Source: a bacterium HR19 (GTDB lineage: Bacteria; Calescibacteriota; Calescibacteriia; Calescibacteriales; Calescibacteriaceae). From it: DNA of 64,000 nt. The position numbers and the translations under genes are program-made. Shown piece by piece: positions 16,066 through 24,629 of the stretch (its first letter is position 1; every line of letters starts with the position of its first letter). The DNA is taken from contig BEHV01000006.1 in NCBI GenBank assembly GCA_002898315.1, forward strand, positions 1 through 64,000, given 5' to 3'. The notes beneath the pieces were generated by a model. The model saw only the letters and a program-made list of their open reading frames with translations. It was not told the DNA's origin and did no database searches.

Positions 16066-16824
16066 ATGTTTGAGGGAGTATATCAGTTTGAGGTAAATTT
16101 TGAAAGTGGAAGAGGCAAGCTACCAATTTTTTACAGAAAAGCATCCGCATCAATATCTATGTTTCCTGCAAAAACAAAAGAAGCTGAAAAACTTATCCCC
16201 CAAAAAATAAAAAGATTGATGAAGGTTGATGAGCTAATTCCGGGAATAACACTTTTGGGATTAGCCGGATTCAAATACGAAGATACAGATATAGGTCAGT
16301 ACAATGAGGTCGCAATAACAGTTCCTCTCATAGAAAAATCAATCCCAATAAGAAATCTTGGTCTCACAAGATTTATTTCATCACTCATAAGAGGAGATTT
16401 CAGAGTTCATATAAGACATCTTCCTGTCACAACAGAAATAGCAAGAGAGGCAGGAGTGGTAATATACAACTATCCGAAATTTGTTGCGGAGATAGAGTTT
16501 GAAGATAACGGTAAAAACTTCTCTTTAACAAAAGATAAAGAAAAAATACTCTCTCTTGAAGTGAAAAGAATGTTCAAAACAAGTATAAAAAAGAAATTTC
16601 TTTTCACAACTTTTCAGCAAAAAGATGGCGCGGTTATAAAAGCCGAAGTCCTCGCAGAAGGAGAAGATATAGAAATAGGATTCTTTTCCTCTGAAATAAA
16701 CCCGAACATAAATACAGAAATCGGCAAAGAACTATGTTCGCTTCTTATATTAAGAAGGTCTTTCATATCAATGTTTATTCCAAAGATGAGAGCAATCTTA
16801 CATCTGCCTGTAAAGATAGCATAA
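16066..16824 (+). CDS. Acetoacetate decarboxylase-like superfamily protein
   Basis: This 252-residue protein shows features of the ADC-like fold: LGLAGFKYEDTDIGQYNEVA followed by VPLIEK, then HIRHLPVTTEIAREAG and VVIYNYPKFVAEIEFED in the middle. True acetoacetate decarboxylase uses a Schiff-base lysine, which I cannot assign here, so the reaction is uncertain; ADC-like proteins also include aldolase and dehydratase activities. TAAAAT at 16054-16059 ends 6 nt before the ATG, another leaderless-type start. Its partner upstream is the degenerate acyl-CoA dehydrogenase-like gene. Confidence 0.65.
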   Translation: MFEGVYQFEVNFESGRGKLPIFYRKASASISMFPAKTKEAEKLIPQKIKRLMKVDELIPGITLLGLAGFKYEDTDIGQYNEVAITVPLIEKSIPIRNLGLTRFISSLIRGDFRVHIRHLPVTTEIAREAGVVIYNYPKFVAEIEFEDNGKNFSLTKDKEKILSLEVKRMFKTSIKKKFLFTTFQQKDGAVIKAEVLAEGEDIEIGFFSSEINPNINTEIGKELCSLLILRRSFISMFIPKMRAILHLPVKIA

Positions 16825-16886
16825 AAGTAATGAGAAATAAGACATTGACATAAACAAGCACCTGAATTATTAATTTTTATTTTGTT

Positions 16887-18878
16887 ATGAAAAACAAAGA
16901 GTTCGGAAGGAAAAGTAAAATCTTCTTACTCATATTTTCAATATTTCTCATATCTTTACACTGCAAAAAGCAGGAGGAGAGTGTCAAAGATATAATAGAA
17001 AAAGGAAAAGCGCTTTTGGGAGAGGAGAGGTATTCAGAAGCGGGAGAGATGTTCATGAAAGCGATAAATAAGGAGCCGGAAAATCCAGAAGCGAGGTTCG
17101 GAATGGCTCTTGTACAAACCGCAATATTTCTCAAAAACTTACAAGATACAGTTTTAGAATTAGGCAATACATTAGCTCAGCTCATCGGCGGTCTATCACC
17201 TCACATTACCCCAAAACAGGAAACAACTATAAACACCCTTCTTGACGATATATTTGAATCAAACATAATATCGGTCATTGACAAAATAAATGAAAACTTA
17301 AAATATGCTACTCAAAAAAAAGGTTGGACTTTCAAAATAGAAAAATTGACATGGAAATTGGAGTTCGGAGGGCAAGAGCTTTGGAAAATAGATATTTCAG
17401 GAGAATTTGACGAGGCAGATGCCGATTTACTATACTCCGCATTCAAAATACTTGACGCCCTCATAAAATTTCTACTTTCAATAGACCTTGACATAAAAAT
17501 AGATGATCTTTCAAGATTGTACTCTTTCATACAAAACTTCGGAGGTGTAAATCAGATAGCTCAAGACCCATCATCTGTAGTACTCAGAATAATTCCGTTT
17601 TTACTCAACCAGCGAGAAAATCTTCTCGGAGTGAGAAGAGATGACAAAGGAGCAAAGTACTGGAAAAACGATATATCACAAGATATAATAGATGCGATGA
17701 TTTCACTACAAAACGGCTACGATTCTCTACTATCTGAAACAGATGATCAAGCAGATGATATAATAATACCGGTAGAAAAAGGAGAAGGAGTGATCAAAAA
17801 AATCGCCTTCCCAACAAGTTCTTCGTTTTTCGCCGATCAAACTGTATCTTCTGATTTTAAAAGAAGTTTAGCTACAATTGACCTTCCCCAGAATCTGAAA
17901 GGAACCTTTGAGAAAATAAAAGGTAGCTTTGAAGGAAGCGCAAGAGTGAGATGGAAAGAAATTCTTGATACCTTCCTCACTTTTGCGATAGCTTTTGTAA
18001 AGACAGGAATATTTGATACACTGATAACAAGTTTGATAAAGTCGTTCGGAACTTCGGGATTGCCAGAAGGAATATTATCAAATCTTTCACAATTTATAAA
18101 TCCCACCTTTATCTCAAGCATCATAGTAGGCATAATTCCAGATGAAATAGAATTTGACTTTCACGCTTTCTTCTCATCAGATAAAGGTTTGAGAGGAATA
18201 CTACCTGCGTGGACAGATGACAACGCGTTCATTCTTGAATGGGAATGTGTATCTTCTAATCCTTCAATATCTCCGCTTGCGAAAAGCAATATATTAACAT
18301 CATTTTTCTGTAAAATGCCGAAGGATTCATACTGCTTTGAAAGCTCTGCAAAAGGAAACTGTGATATAAGATTGACTATATGCGAAGAATCACTCATAAG
18401 TGAAAAAGAATTCAACTGTATATCTTACTGCCCCACAAATGACTCAAATTGCAACAAACTAAATCAGAAAAGCGAGAAGATCTGCTTGGTTCAAGATAGC
18501 GCAACAGGCGAATGCAAGCTATACTGCACAGAATCAAGAATCAATAAAAGCATCTCGGGAGATGAATCTAAAATATGTGTATCAGAGTTTTTCTACGAAG
18601 ATAAAGAGCATTTTTATCAAAATTACAAACCCGGATTGAACTCAACCCTGCCGGAAAAAATAGATAAAGATTCAATATCGGGAATACTACCTTATATTGG
18701 CTTTCAATCTCCCGACTTTTATGGTATGCTGTACCTTAACTCAAACTATCTCAAAAGCATATCAGATAAGGTCCAAGGGCAGGGGTTCAAAAGACCAAAC
18801 CAGTTTGAAACAAACCTCTTTTTACAGAAAATAGGAGACAATTTAAAAAGAATTTTATCTCAGTTTGGGTTCATCTGA
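16887..18878 (+). CDS. Large lipoprotein with TPR-like N-terminus and Cys-rich region
   Basis: I do not recognise the family. The 663-residue product has a lipobox (LISLHC, Cys about 26) followed by a TPR-like helical pair, ERYSEAGEMFMKAINKEPEN, a long alpha-helical middle, and a cysteine-rich stretch of about 15 Cys between residues 470 and 570 with alternating spacing that suggests disulfide-bonded extracellular modules. Similar lipoproteins with TPR plus large unassigned domains are frequent in deltaproteobacterial-type genomes. It is convergent with lspA, the enzyme that would process its signal peptide. Confidence 0.6.
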   Translation: MKNKEFGRKSKIFLLIFSIFLISLHCKKQEESVKDIIEKGKALLGEERYSEAGEMFMKAINKEPENPEARFGMALVQTAIFLKNLQDTVLELGNTLAQLIGGLSPHITPKQETTINTLLDDIFESNIISVIDKINENLKYATQKKGWTFKIEKLTWKLEFGGQELWKIDISGEFDEADADLLYSAFKILDALIKFLLSIDLDIKIDDLSRLYSFIQNFGGVNQIAQDPSSVVLRIIPFLLNQRENLLGVRRDDKGAKYWKNDISQDIIDAMISLQNGYDSLLSETDDQADDIIIPVEKGEGVIKKIAFPTSSSFFADQTVSSDFKRSLATIDLPQNLKGTFEKIKGSFEGSARVRWKEILDTFLTFAIAFVKTGIFDTLITSLIKSFGTSGLPEGILSNLSQFINPTFISSIIVGIIPDEIEFDFHAFFSSDKGLRGILPAWTDDNAFILEWECVSSNPSISPLAKSNILTSFFCKMPKDSYCFESSAKGNCDIRLTICEESLISEKEFNCISYCPTNDSNCNKLNQKSEKICLVQDSATGECKLYCTESRINKSISGDESKICVSEFFYEDKEHFYQNYKPGLNSTLPEKIDKDSISGILPYIGFQSPDFYGMLYLNSNYLKSISDKVQGQGFKRPNQFETNLFLQKIGDNLKRILSQFGFI

Positions 18879-18894
18879 TGTCAGACCTACTCGG

Positions 18895-19362
18895 CTATTT
18901 TCTTCTTATACCGCTTAACATTATAATTATCATTCCTATGGTTATAGTTGAATCTGCAACATTGAACGCAGGCCAGTGATAATTTCGTATGTGAAAGTCA
19001 AGAAAATCCACAACATATCCCTTCGTGAGCCGTTCAAAAATGTTTCCAAAAGCTCCCCCTATCATAGCCCCGATAACATAAAAAGAAATCCCGGAAAAGT
19101 ATCTTGAAAAATAAAGCAGAAAGAACATGACAAGAACAGAAAAGATGTTCAAGATGTTCCGGAAAATGTTATTTTCTATGTCTGAAAAGAGACCAAAAAC
19201 CACGCCTCTGTTTCTGAAATGGACTATGTTGAAAAAACTCGTTATCTTTATCTCAGAAAGATAAGGCAAATTTTTCTCTATAAGCCACTTTGAAACCAAG
19301 TCAAGAGAGAATACAAAAAGAGCTACACCTGAAAAAAGAATCCATCTTTCAGCTTGCTTCAC
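18895..19362 (-). CDS. lspA: Lipoprotein signal peptidase (signal peptidase II)
   Basis: This 155-residue inner-membrane aspartic protease cleaves prolipoprotein signal peptides after lipidation. Four membrane segments are visible, with conserved FSLDLVSKW near residue 20, FRNRGVVFGLF near 50, and the two catalytic aspartates in VVDFLDFHI (about 117) and FNVADSTITIG (about 134). Length is typical. The gene overlaps the preceding 137-residue gene by 14 nt. The several lipobox proteins in this window are its substrates. Confidence 0.95.
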   Translation of the reverse strand: MKQAERWILFSGVALFVFSLDLVSKWLIEKNLPYLSEIKITSFFNIVHFRNRGVVFGLFSDIENNIFRNILNIFSVLVMFFLLYFSRYFSGISFYVIGAMIGGAFGNIFERLTKGYVVDFLDFHIRNYHWPAFNVADSTITIGMIIIMLSGIRRK

Positions 19363-19762
19363 CTTGCTTCCTTTCAGAAAGAGTATATTTACTTGAAAAT
19401 TGCTCTATTAGTTTTTCAAGTTCTTTCATCACCATATTTTCAAATGATGATTCAGGATAGTATGATGTTATACTCTGCATAAGACGTGTTACAGAATTGA
19501 CAAGCCCTACAATATGTTCTTTCACAACTTCTTTGTAATAATTTACCTGAGCTTTATCGCGCCCGGGAATATCTAACCCTTCGGCTAAATTGCATATCTC
19601 AACTACAATGTGGGACCTTATTATAGAGTTGAGGAATTTGAGAACGACCTCAACACATTCAGGAAAATTTTGAGGATTAACTCTCATCGGAAGATTCACC
19701 ATCTCCATCCTATTTTTTTCCATCATGTCTTTTATATAATTTACGGTTTTATCAAATTTCAC
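19349..19762 (-). CDS. Conserved-looking hypothetical upstream of lspA
   Basis: I do not recognise this 137-residue protein. It is predicted almost all alpha-helical and soluble, with no signal peptide; segments such as FPECVEVVLKFLNSIIRSHI and EHIVGLVNSVTRLMQSITSY look amphipathic. The start is GTG with AAGGAGG 11 nt upstream. It overlaps lspA by 14 nt, so the two are co-translated. It might be a small regulator or envelope-linked factor; nothing in sequence says more. Confidence 0.6.
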   Translation of the reverse strand: MKFDKTVNYIKDMMEKNRMEMVNLPMRVNPQNFPECVEVVLKFLNSIIRSHIVVEICNLAEGLDIPGRDKAQVNYYKEVVKEHIVGLVNSVTRLMQSITSYYPESSFENMVMKELEKLIEQFSSKYTLSERKQGEAS

Positions 19763-19892
19763 CTTTAAAAAAACCTCCTTATAAAGAATTATAAAACAAA
19801 ATCTGAAATATACACAAAAAATAAATTATAAAATTATTATCGCAAAAATAACATTTATTTTTTATTTATCTCCGCTACTTTTTCGTAAGAAT

Positions 19893-20420
19893 ATGGAGAT
19901 AATTGAAAGAACAGAAGAGATAAAGGAGAAGGTGAAAAATACAGGAATATTCAAGTACATTCCGGAAGAGGATTTTAAAGCGGTTGAGAAGTTCATAAAT
20001 ATAATAAGGTTCAGAAAAGGAGAAACGGTGATAAGTGAAGGAGAAATAACAGGTGGAATGTTTATGGTTATGAAGGGGAAAGTAGAAGTCATAAAAAATA
20101 ATGTAAAGATAGCTGAGCTTGAAGAAGGAGAGATATTCGGTGAAAGCGACATACTTTTGAACAGAAACGCTTCCGCAACAATAAAATCTGCCGAAGATGA
20201 CACACAAATAATATACATAATAAGAGGTGGAATTGAAAACCTTGAAAAATCCAATCCATCATTCACAACAATCTTCTACAAAAACATAGCAAAAACAGCA
20301 CTCACACGACTTATAAACTTAGATAAAGAATATGTGAAAATAATGGAAAAATTCCAAGAAATGAAACAGAAAGAAGAACTTTCAAAACTCAGAGAAAAAA
20401 TCTTCAAATCCAAAGAGTAG
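19893..20420 (+). CDS. Cyclic nucleotide-binding domain protein
   Basis: This 175-residue protein consists of one cNMP-binding beta-roll (about residues 15-130): FRKGETVISEGEITGGMFMV, then MKGKVEV and GEIFGESDILLNRNASATIK, the position of the phosphate-binding cassette. The cassette lacks a clear RxxAL signature (it reads NASATIK), so real cyclic-nucleotide binding is doubtful. The C-terminal 45 residues form a charged helix or coiled coil. There is no HTH domain, so it is not a CRP-type transcription factor. It precedes lpxA by 64 nt. Confidence 0.8.
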   Translation: MEIIERTEEIKEKVKNTGIFKYIPEEDFKAVEKFINIIRFRKGETVISEGEITGGMFMVMKGKVEVIKNNVKIAELEEGEIFGESDILLNRNASATIKSAEDDTQIIYIIRGGIENLEKSNPSFTTIFYKNIAKTALTRLINLDKEYVKIMEKFQEMKQKEELSKLREKIFKSKE

Positions 20421-20484
20421 CAGTAAAAAAATCTGGTCAAAATGAAAGAAAATTTCCGAGAGCATAAAATAAACCAAAAATCAT

Positions 20485-21249
20485 ATGATAGACCGAAAAC
20501 CAAAAATTTCAACAACAAGTATAATAAGCAACGAAGCAGAAATAGGAGAAGAAACATTCATTGGAGAAGGTGTGATAATAGAAGGAAAAGTGAAAATAGG
20601 CAAAAAGAACAAAATCTATCACTACGCAGTGATAGGAACTCCCCCGCAACACATAGCATACAAAGAAGAAAAAACATCAGTAGAAATAGGAGATGAAAAC
20701 ATAATAAGAGAGTTCGTCACAATACACAGGGGGACAAAAGAAGGAGGAGTAACCAAAATAGGTTCAAAAAATTATATAATGGCATACGCACACATAGCTC
20801 ATGATTGTGAGATAGGCGATGGTTGCGTTCTGACGAGCTTTTCCGCACTCGCAGGACACACAAAAGTAGGAAACGGAGTGGTCTTCGGTGGATACTCCGG
20901 CTCACACCAATTCGTAAGAGTTGGAGATATGGTAATGGTGGGAGCTACAACTTTCCTCACACAAGATGTCCCGCCTTTTTTACTTGTGGTCGGAATAGAA
21001 CCACGCATAGCAGGAATAAACCTCGTAGGACTGAAAAGAGCAGGAGTACCATCAGATGAAATACAAAAGATAAAATCCGCACTGAAAATTTACCTTGACC
21101 TGAGGTTGAAAATTGAAGAGGTCAGAAAAGAAATTTTGAAAATAGATAGCAGGTCTCCTTACCTTATGAAATTTGCTGAATTCCTTGATGGTGAAAGCAA
21201 AAGAGGATTTCTGAGAAAATTTGAAAAAGACGAACTCTCAATAAGATGA
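20485..21249 (+). CDS. lpxA: UDP-N-acetylglucosamine acyltransferase
   Basis: This 254-residue enzyme performs the first step of lipid A synthesis, transferring a 3-hydroxyacyl chain from ACP to UDP-GlcNAc. The left-handed beta-helix is shown by repeated hexapeptides (for example IGEETFIGEGVIIEGKVKIG). Active-site region YIMAYAHIAHDCEIGDGC holds the catalytic His; GGYSGSHQFVRVGD replaces the commoner GGFTAVHQFCRIG; the helical C-terminal domain follows. It establishes the organism as an LPS-type diderm. lpxD, fabZ and lpxB are absent nearby. It is convergent with leuS, 5 nt apart. Confidence 0.95.
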   Translation: MIDRKPKISTTSIISNEAEIGEETFIGEGVIIEGKVKIGKKNKIYHYAVIGTPPQHIAYKEEKTSVEIGDENIIREFVTIHRGTKEGGVTKIGSKNYIMAYAHIAHDCEIGDGCVLTSFSALAGHTKVGNGVVFGGYSGSHQFVRVGDMVMVGATTFLTQDVPPFLLVVGIEPRIAGINLVGLKRAGVPSDEIQKIKSALKIYLDLRLKIEEVRKEILKIDSRSPYLMKFAEFLDGESKRGFLRKFEKDELSIR

Positions 21250-21254
21250 AAAAA

Positions 21255-23795
21255 TCAACTGACAATTATGTTTATTATCTTATCTTTGACAAAGATAACT
21301 TTTTTTATCTCCTTGCCTTCAATATACTTTGAAACCTTTGCGTCTGATTTTGCAATCTCAACAACTTCACTTTGGTTAGCTCCTCTTTTTACCTTTATCT
21401 CACCTCTTAACTTCCCATTCACCTGAACGGGAATAGTAATATATTCCTCCTCCAAGAACTTTTCAAGTCCATAAGTTATAGCCCATTTCTCTTCGGATAG
21501 GAGTTTGTGATCTTTTTTATTTTCTATTTCAGTTTTCAATATATGCCAGAGTTCTTCTGATATGTGAGGAGCAAAGAGAGAGAGAATTTTCAGAAAACCC
21601 GCTATCATCCCCATAACACAGAGAACATCTTTTCCCGATAGTGACAGCTTTTCCCTCTGTATATGTTCTTTGAAATCATTCAGAGAGTTTATAAACTCCA
21701 TAAGGCGAGCAAGAGATGTGTTGAACCCAAGTTCTCCCATATCTTTTTCAACAGACAAAACGCAGTAAGCGTAAGATTTCCTGAGCAGATCCACCCTACC
21801 GGAAACATCAAGAAAAACATTTTTTTCATCAACTTCAAAACTTCTATCTCCGTTTTTTCTGATAATATCAAAGATGGAGTTAAGGGTGTTCCAGACCCTG
21901 TTCAGGAACCTATAAATTCCCACAACACCTCTATCTGACCACTCAAGGTCTTTTTCAACAGGAGCTGCGAAAAGAATAAAGCATCTTGCTGTATCTGCTC
22001 CGTAGTTTGCAACAACATCGTCAGGGTCTACAACATTTCCTTTACTTTTTGACATCTTCGCTCCATCTTTTATGACCATGCCTTGGGTTACGAGTTTTTT
22101 GAACGGCTCCGAAATCTTTATATATCCTAAATCCCTGAGAACTTTTGTGAAAAATCTCGCATAAAGGAGATGCAAAACAGCGTGCTCAATTCCACCTATA
22201 TACATATCAACAGGCATATATCTTTCAACTAATCTCTCGTTGAAAGGATGAGATGAAAAATCAACCTTCTCAATATCTCCCGAAAGATAACCGAGAAAAT
22301 ACCAAGATGACTCAACGAATGTATCCATAGTATCTTTTTCTCTGCGAGCGGGATTACCACAGTATGGACAGTTTATTTTGCTCCACTCCTCCATATCATC
22401 CATTTTTGGAGGCAGGACAACCGGAAGGTTCTCAGGTTTTTCAGGAACAGTTCCACATTTTTCACAGTATATTATAGGTATGGGAGCGCCCCAGTATCTC
22501 TGACGGGAAATTCCCCAATCGCGTAATCTGTAGCTTACTGCAAAATCTCCGAAACCCTTTTGTTTTGCAAACTGAACTATTTTCTTCTTCGCTTCTTCTG
22601 AGTCAAGAGAAGAGAATTCGCCAGAATTTATGAGCTTACCTCTATCTGTAAAGGCGGACTTTGAAAAATCGTGCGTGCCATCGTAAGGCAATATCACTGG
22701 CTTTATCTTTATCTGGTATTTTTTTGCAAACTCAAAATCTCTTTCGTCGTGAGCGGGAACAGCCATTATAGCGCCCGTTCCGTAGTCAGGCAGAACATAG
22801 TTTGCTACCCAAATGGGTATCTTCTCCCCATTAAAAGGATTTACAGCATACCTTCCCGTGAAAACGCCACTAACTTCACTCCCTCTCTCCTCTTTTGACA
22901 TTCTCATAACTTTCTCACAGAAGGATTCAACTTCTCGCTTTCTTCCATCTACTGTCAGCTCCATTACTCTGTCGTTCTCGGGAGCAACTGCCATGAAAGT
23001 AACACCAAAGACGGTATCGGGTCTTGTTGTAAATATTTCAAGAGGAGTTTCAAGACCTTCAACAGGGAATCTGAACAAAGCTCCTTCTGACCTTCCTATC
23101 CAGTCCCTCTGCATTTTCTTGACTCTTTCAGGCCAGTCCAAGTTTTCAAGTTCTGAAAGAAGTTCATCTGCGTAATTTGTGATTTTGAGGAACCACCCCC
23201 ACATTTTCTTTTTTATTATAGGAGTCCCGCATCTCCAACAGCCACCAGCAATAACCTGTTCATTAGCAAGCACAGTATTACATCTCTCGCAGAAATTAAC
23301 AAAACCCTCTTTCCTGTAAGCTAACCCCCTTTCAAACATCTGTATGAAAAAGAGCTGTTCCCATCTGTAATACTGAGGAGAAGAGGTATCTATTTCTCTT
23401 TCCCAGTTGTAAGATATTCCGAGGCGTTTCAGTTGTTTTTTCATGTATGATATGTTTTCTTGTGTCCACTTAGCTGGATGGACTCCATGTTCAATAGCTG
23501 CATTTTCCGCCGGAAGCCCGAAAGCATCCCACCCTATCGGATGCAAAACATCGTACCCGAGCATTCTATAATAGCGAGCTACCGCATCTCCTATCGTGTA
23601 ATTCCTCACATGCCCCATATGTATTCTCCCCGAAGGATAAGGAAACATAACCAAAATATATTTTTTCTCTCCTTCTCCCTTTAGGCGGAATACATCTCTT
23701 ATTTCCCATTCCTTTTGCCACTTTTCTTCTATCTCAGAAGGGTTATAAGGTCTTCCGATAAATGAAGATGAGGATTCATTTTTCAATTCCTGCAT
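21255..23795 (-). CDS. leuS: Leucyl-tRNA synthetase
   Basis: This 846-residue class I synthetase charges tRNA-Leu. HIGH box appears as HMGH (about residue 59), KMSKS as GAKMSKSKGN (about 583), with the CP1 editing domain (TTRPDTVFGVTFMAVAPEN) between them and a zinc-type cysteine module (CEKCGTVPEKPENL, CPYCGNPARR) in the middle. The C-terminal anticodon and LeuS-specific domains are complete. A strong GGGAGGGAG precedes the ATG. It is the last gene of a minus-strand run with hisA and nfeD upstream. Confidence 0.98.
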   Translation of the reverse strand: MQELKNESSSSFIGRPYNPSEIEEKWQKEWEIRDVFRLKGEGEKKYILVMFPYPSGRIHMGHVRNYTIGDAVARYYRMLGYDVLHPIGWDAFGLPAENAAIEHGVHPAKWTQENISYMKKQLKRLGISYNWEREIDTSSPQYYRWEQLFFIQMFERGLAYRKEGFVNFCERCNTVLANEQVIAGGCWRCGTPIIKKKMWGWFLKITNYADELLSELENLDWPERVKKMQRDWIGRSEGALFRFPVEGLETPLEIFTTRPDTVFGVTFMAVAPENDRVMELTVDGRKREVESFCEKVMRMSKEERGSEVSGVFTGRYAVNPFNGEKIPIWVANYVLPDYGTGAIMAVPAHDERDFEFAKKYQIKIKPVILPYDGTHDFSKSAFTDRGKLINSGEFSSLDSEEAKKKIVQFAKQKGFGDFAVSYRLRDWGISRQRYWGAPIPIIYCEKCGTVPEKPENLPVVLPPKMDDMEEWSKINCPYCGNPARREKDTMDTFVESSWYFLGYLSGDIEKVDFSSHPFNERLVERYMPVDMYIGGIEHAVLHLLYARFFTKVLRDLGYIKISEPFKKLVTQGMVIKDGAKMSKSKGNVVDPDDVVANYGADTARCFILFAAPVEKDLEWSDRGVVGIYRFLNRVWNTLNSIFDIIRKNGDRSFEVDEKNVFLDVSGRVDLLRKSYAYCVLSVEKDMGELGFNTSLARLMEFINSLNDFKEHIQREKLSLSGKDVLCVMGMIAGFLKILSLFAPHISEELWHILKTEIENKKDHKLLSEEKWAITYGLEKFLEEEYITIPVQVNGKLRGEIKVKRGANQSEVVEIAKSDAKVSKYIEGKEIKKVIFVKDKIINIIVS

Positions 23796-23877
23796 ATAAA
23801 ATCTCCCTCCCTCACTATCTATTTTATTTTACTTAATAAATAGGTTCCTTATAAAATTTCAATCAAAAATTGCTGTC

Positions 23878-24585
23878 TTATATTTCAAAGACATTTATTT
23901 TGCCTTCGTAGAAAGCTCTGCCAACAATAGCTCCCCAAAAACCAAGGGATTTTAAAAAGAGAATGTCTTCGTCAGATGAAATCCCCCCAGATGCTATAAG
24001 TATTTTCCCGGAATCTTTGAAGAACTCCGAAATTTTTTTGAAATGCTCCTTCGGAACTCCTTCACCTGTTCCATCTCTGAAAACAGCCGTAAAAATAAAA
24101 CCCTTCACAGGCATAAAAATTAAATCATCAACATCAAATACAGTTCTCTTTACCTTCTCTTTCCAACCTCTTATGGAGATAAAGAAGTTTTCATCAAAGT
24201 CAAGAGCTAACATGATTTTATCTCCGAACTCACGAACTATTCTTTGAAACTCGCTTTTGTTCTCAAAAAGAAGTGTAGATATAACGACACCCCACGCACC
24301 AGAGCTTACAAGTTCTCTGACCTTATCAAAGCTCCTCACTCCTCCTCCAACCGTAGCCCTAACACCAAGAGCGAGTATCTCTTTTATAATGCTAATCTGA
24401 CCTTGGTTTCTCCCAAAAGCAGCACTTATATCTACTATGTGAAGGAACCTTGCTCCCTTTTCTATCCATAATCTGGCTACCTCAACAGGAGAAATATTCA
24501 AAGATAAAATCTCGCGTGATATATCTCCCTTAAAAAGCCGTACAACCTTTCCATCTCTTATATCCAGAGATGGTATGACGAACAT
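23878..24585 (-). CDS. hisA: HisA-like phosphoribosyl isomerase
   Basis: This 235-residue (beta/alpha)8 protein matches HisA, the ProFAR isomerase of histidine synthesis. The N-terminal motif IPSLDIRDGKVVRLFKGD carries the first catalytic Asp; VGGGVRSFDKVREL binds phosphate; the second catalytic Asp is expected in LALDFDEN, and AVFRDGTGEGVP and LIASGGISS follow. Length is typical (235-245). No other his gene is present, so it could alternatively be a HisA-fold protein of a different pathway. A GGGGAG ribosome site precedes the ATG; nfeD ends 44 nt upstream. Confidence 0.85.
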   Translation of the reverse strand: MFVIPSLDIRDGKVVRLFKGDISREILSLNISPVEVARLWIEKGARFLHIVDISAAFGRNQGQISIIKEILALGVRATVGGGVRSFDKVRELVSSGAWGVVISTLLFENKSEFQRIVREFGDKIMLALDFDENFFISIRGWKEKVKRTVFDVDDLIFMPVKGFIFTAVFRDGTGEGVPKEHFKKISEFFKDSGKILIASGGISSDEDILFLKSLGFWGAIVGRAFYEGKINVFEI

Positions 24586-24629
24586 TTTGCTTTCTCCCCT
24601 CAGTTCTGCGAGATTTACTCGTAAAATAT

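Noticed and set aside
20442..20696. 84-residue Arg/Asn-rich open frame overlapping the lpxA start
   Set aside because: It is a frame-shifted reading of the beta-helix codons of lpxA, with no resemblance to a known protein.
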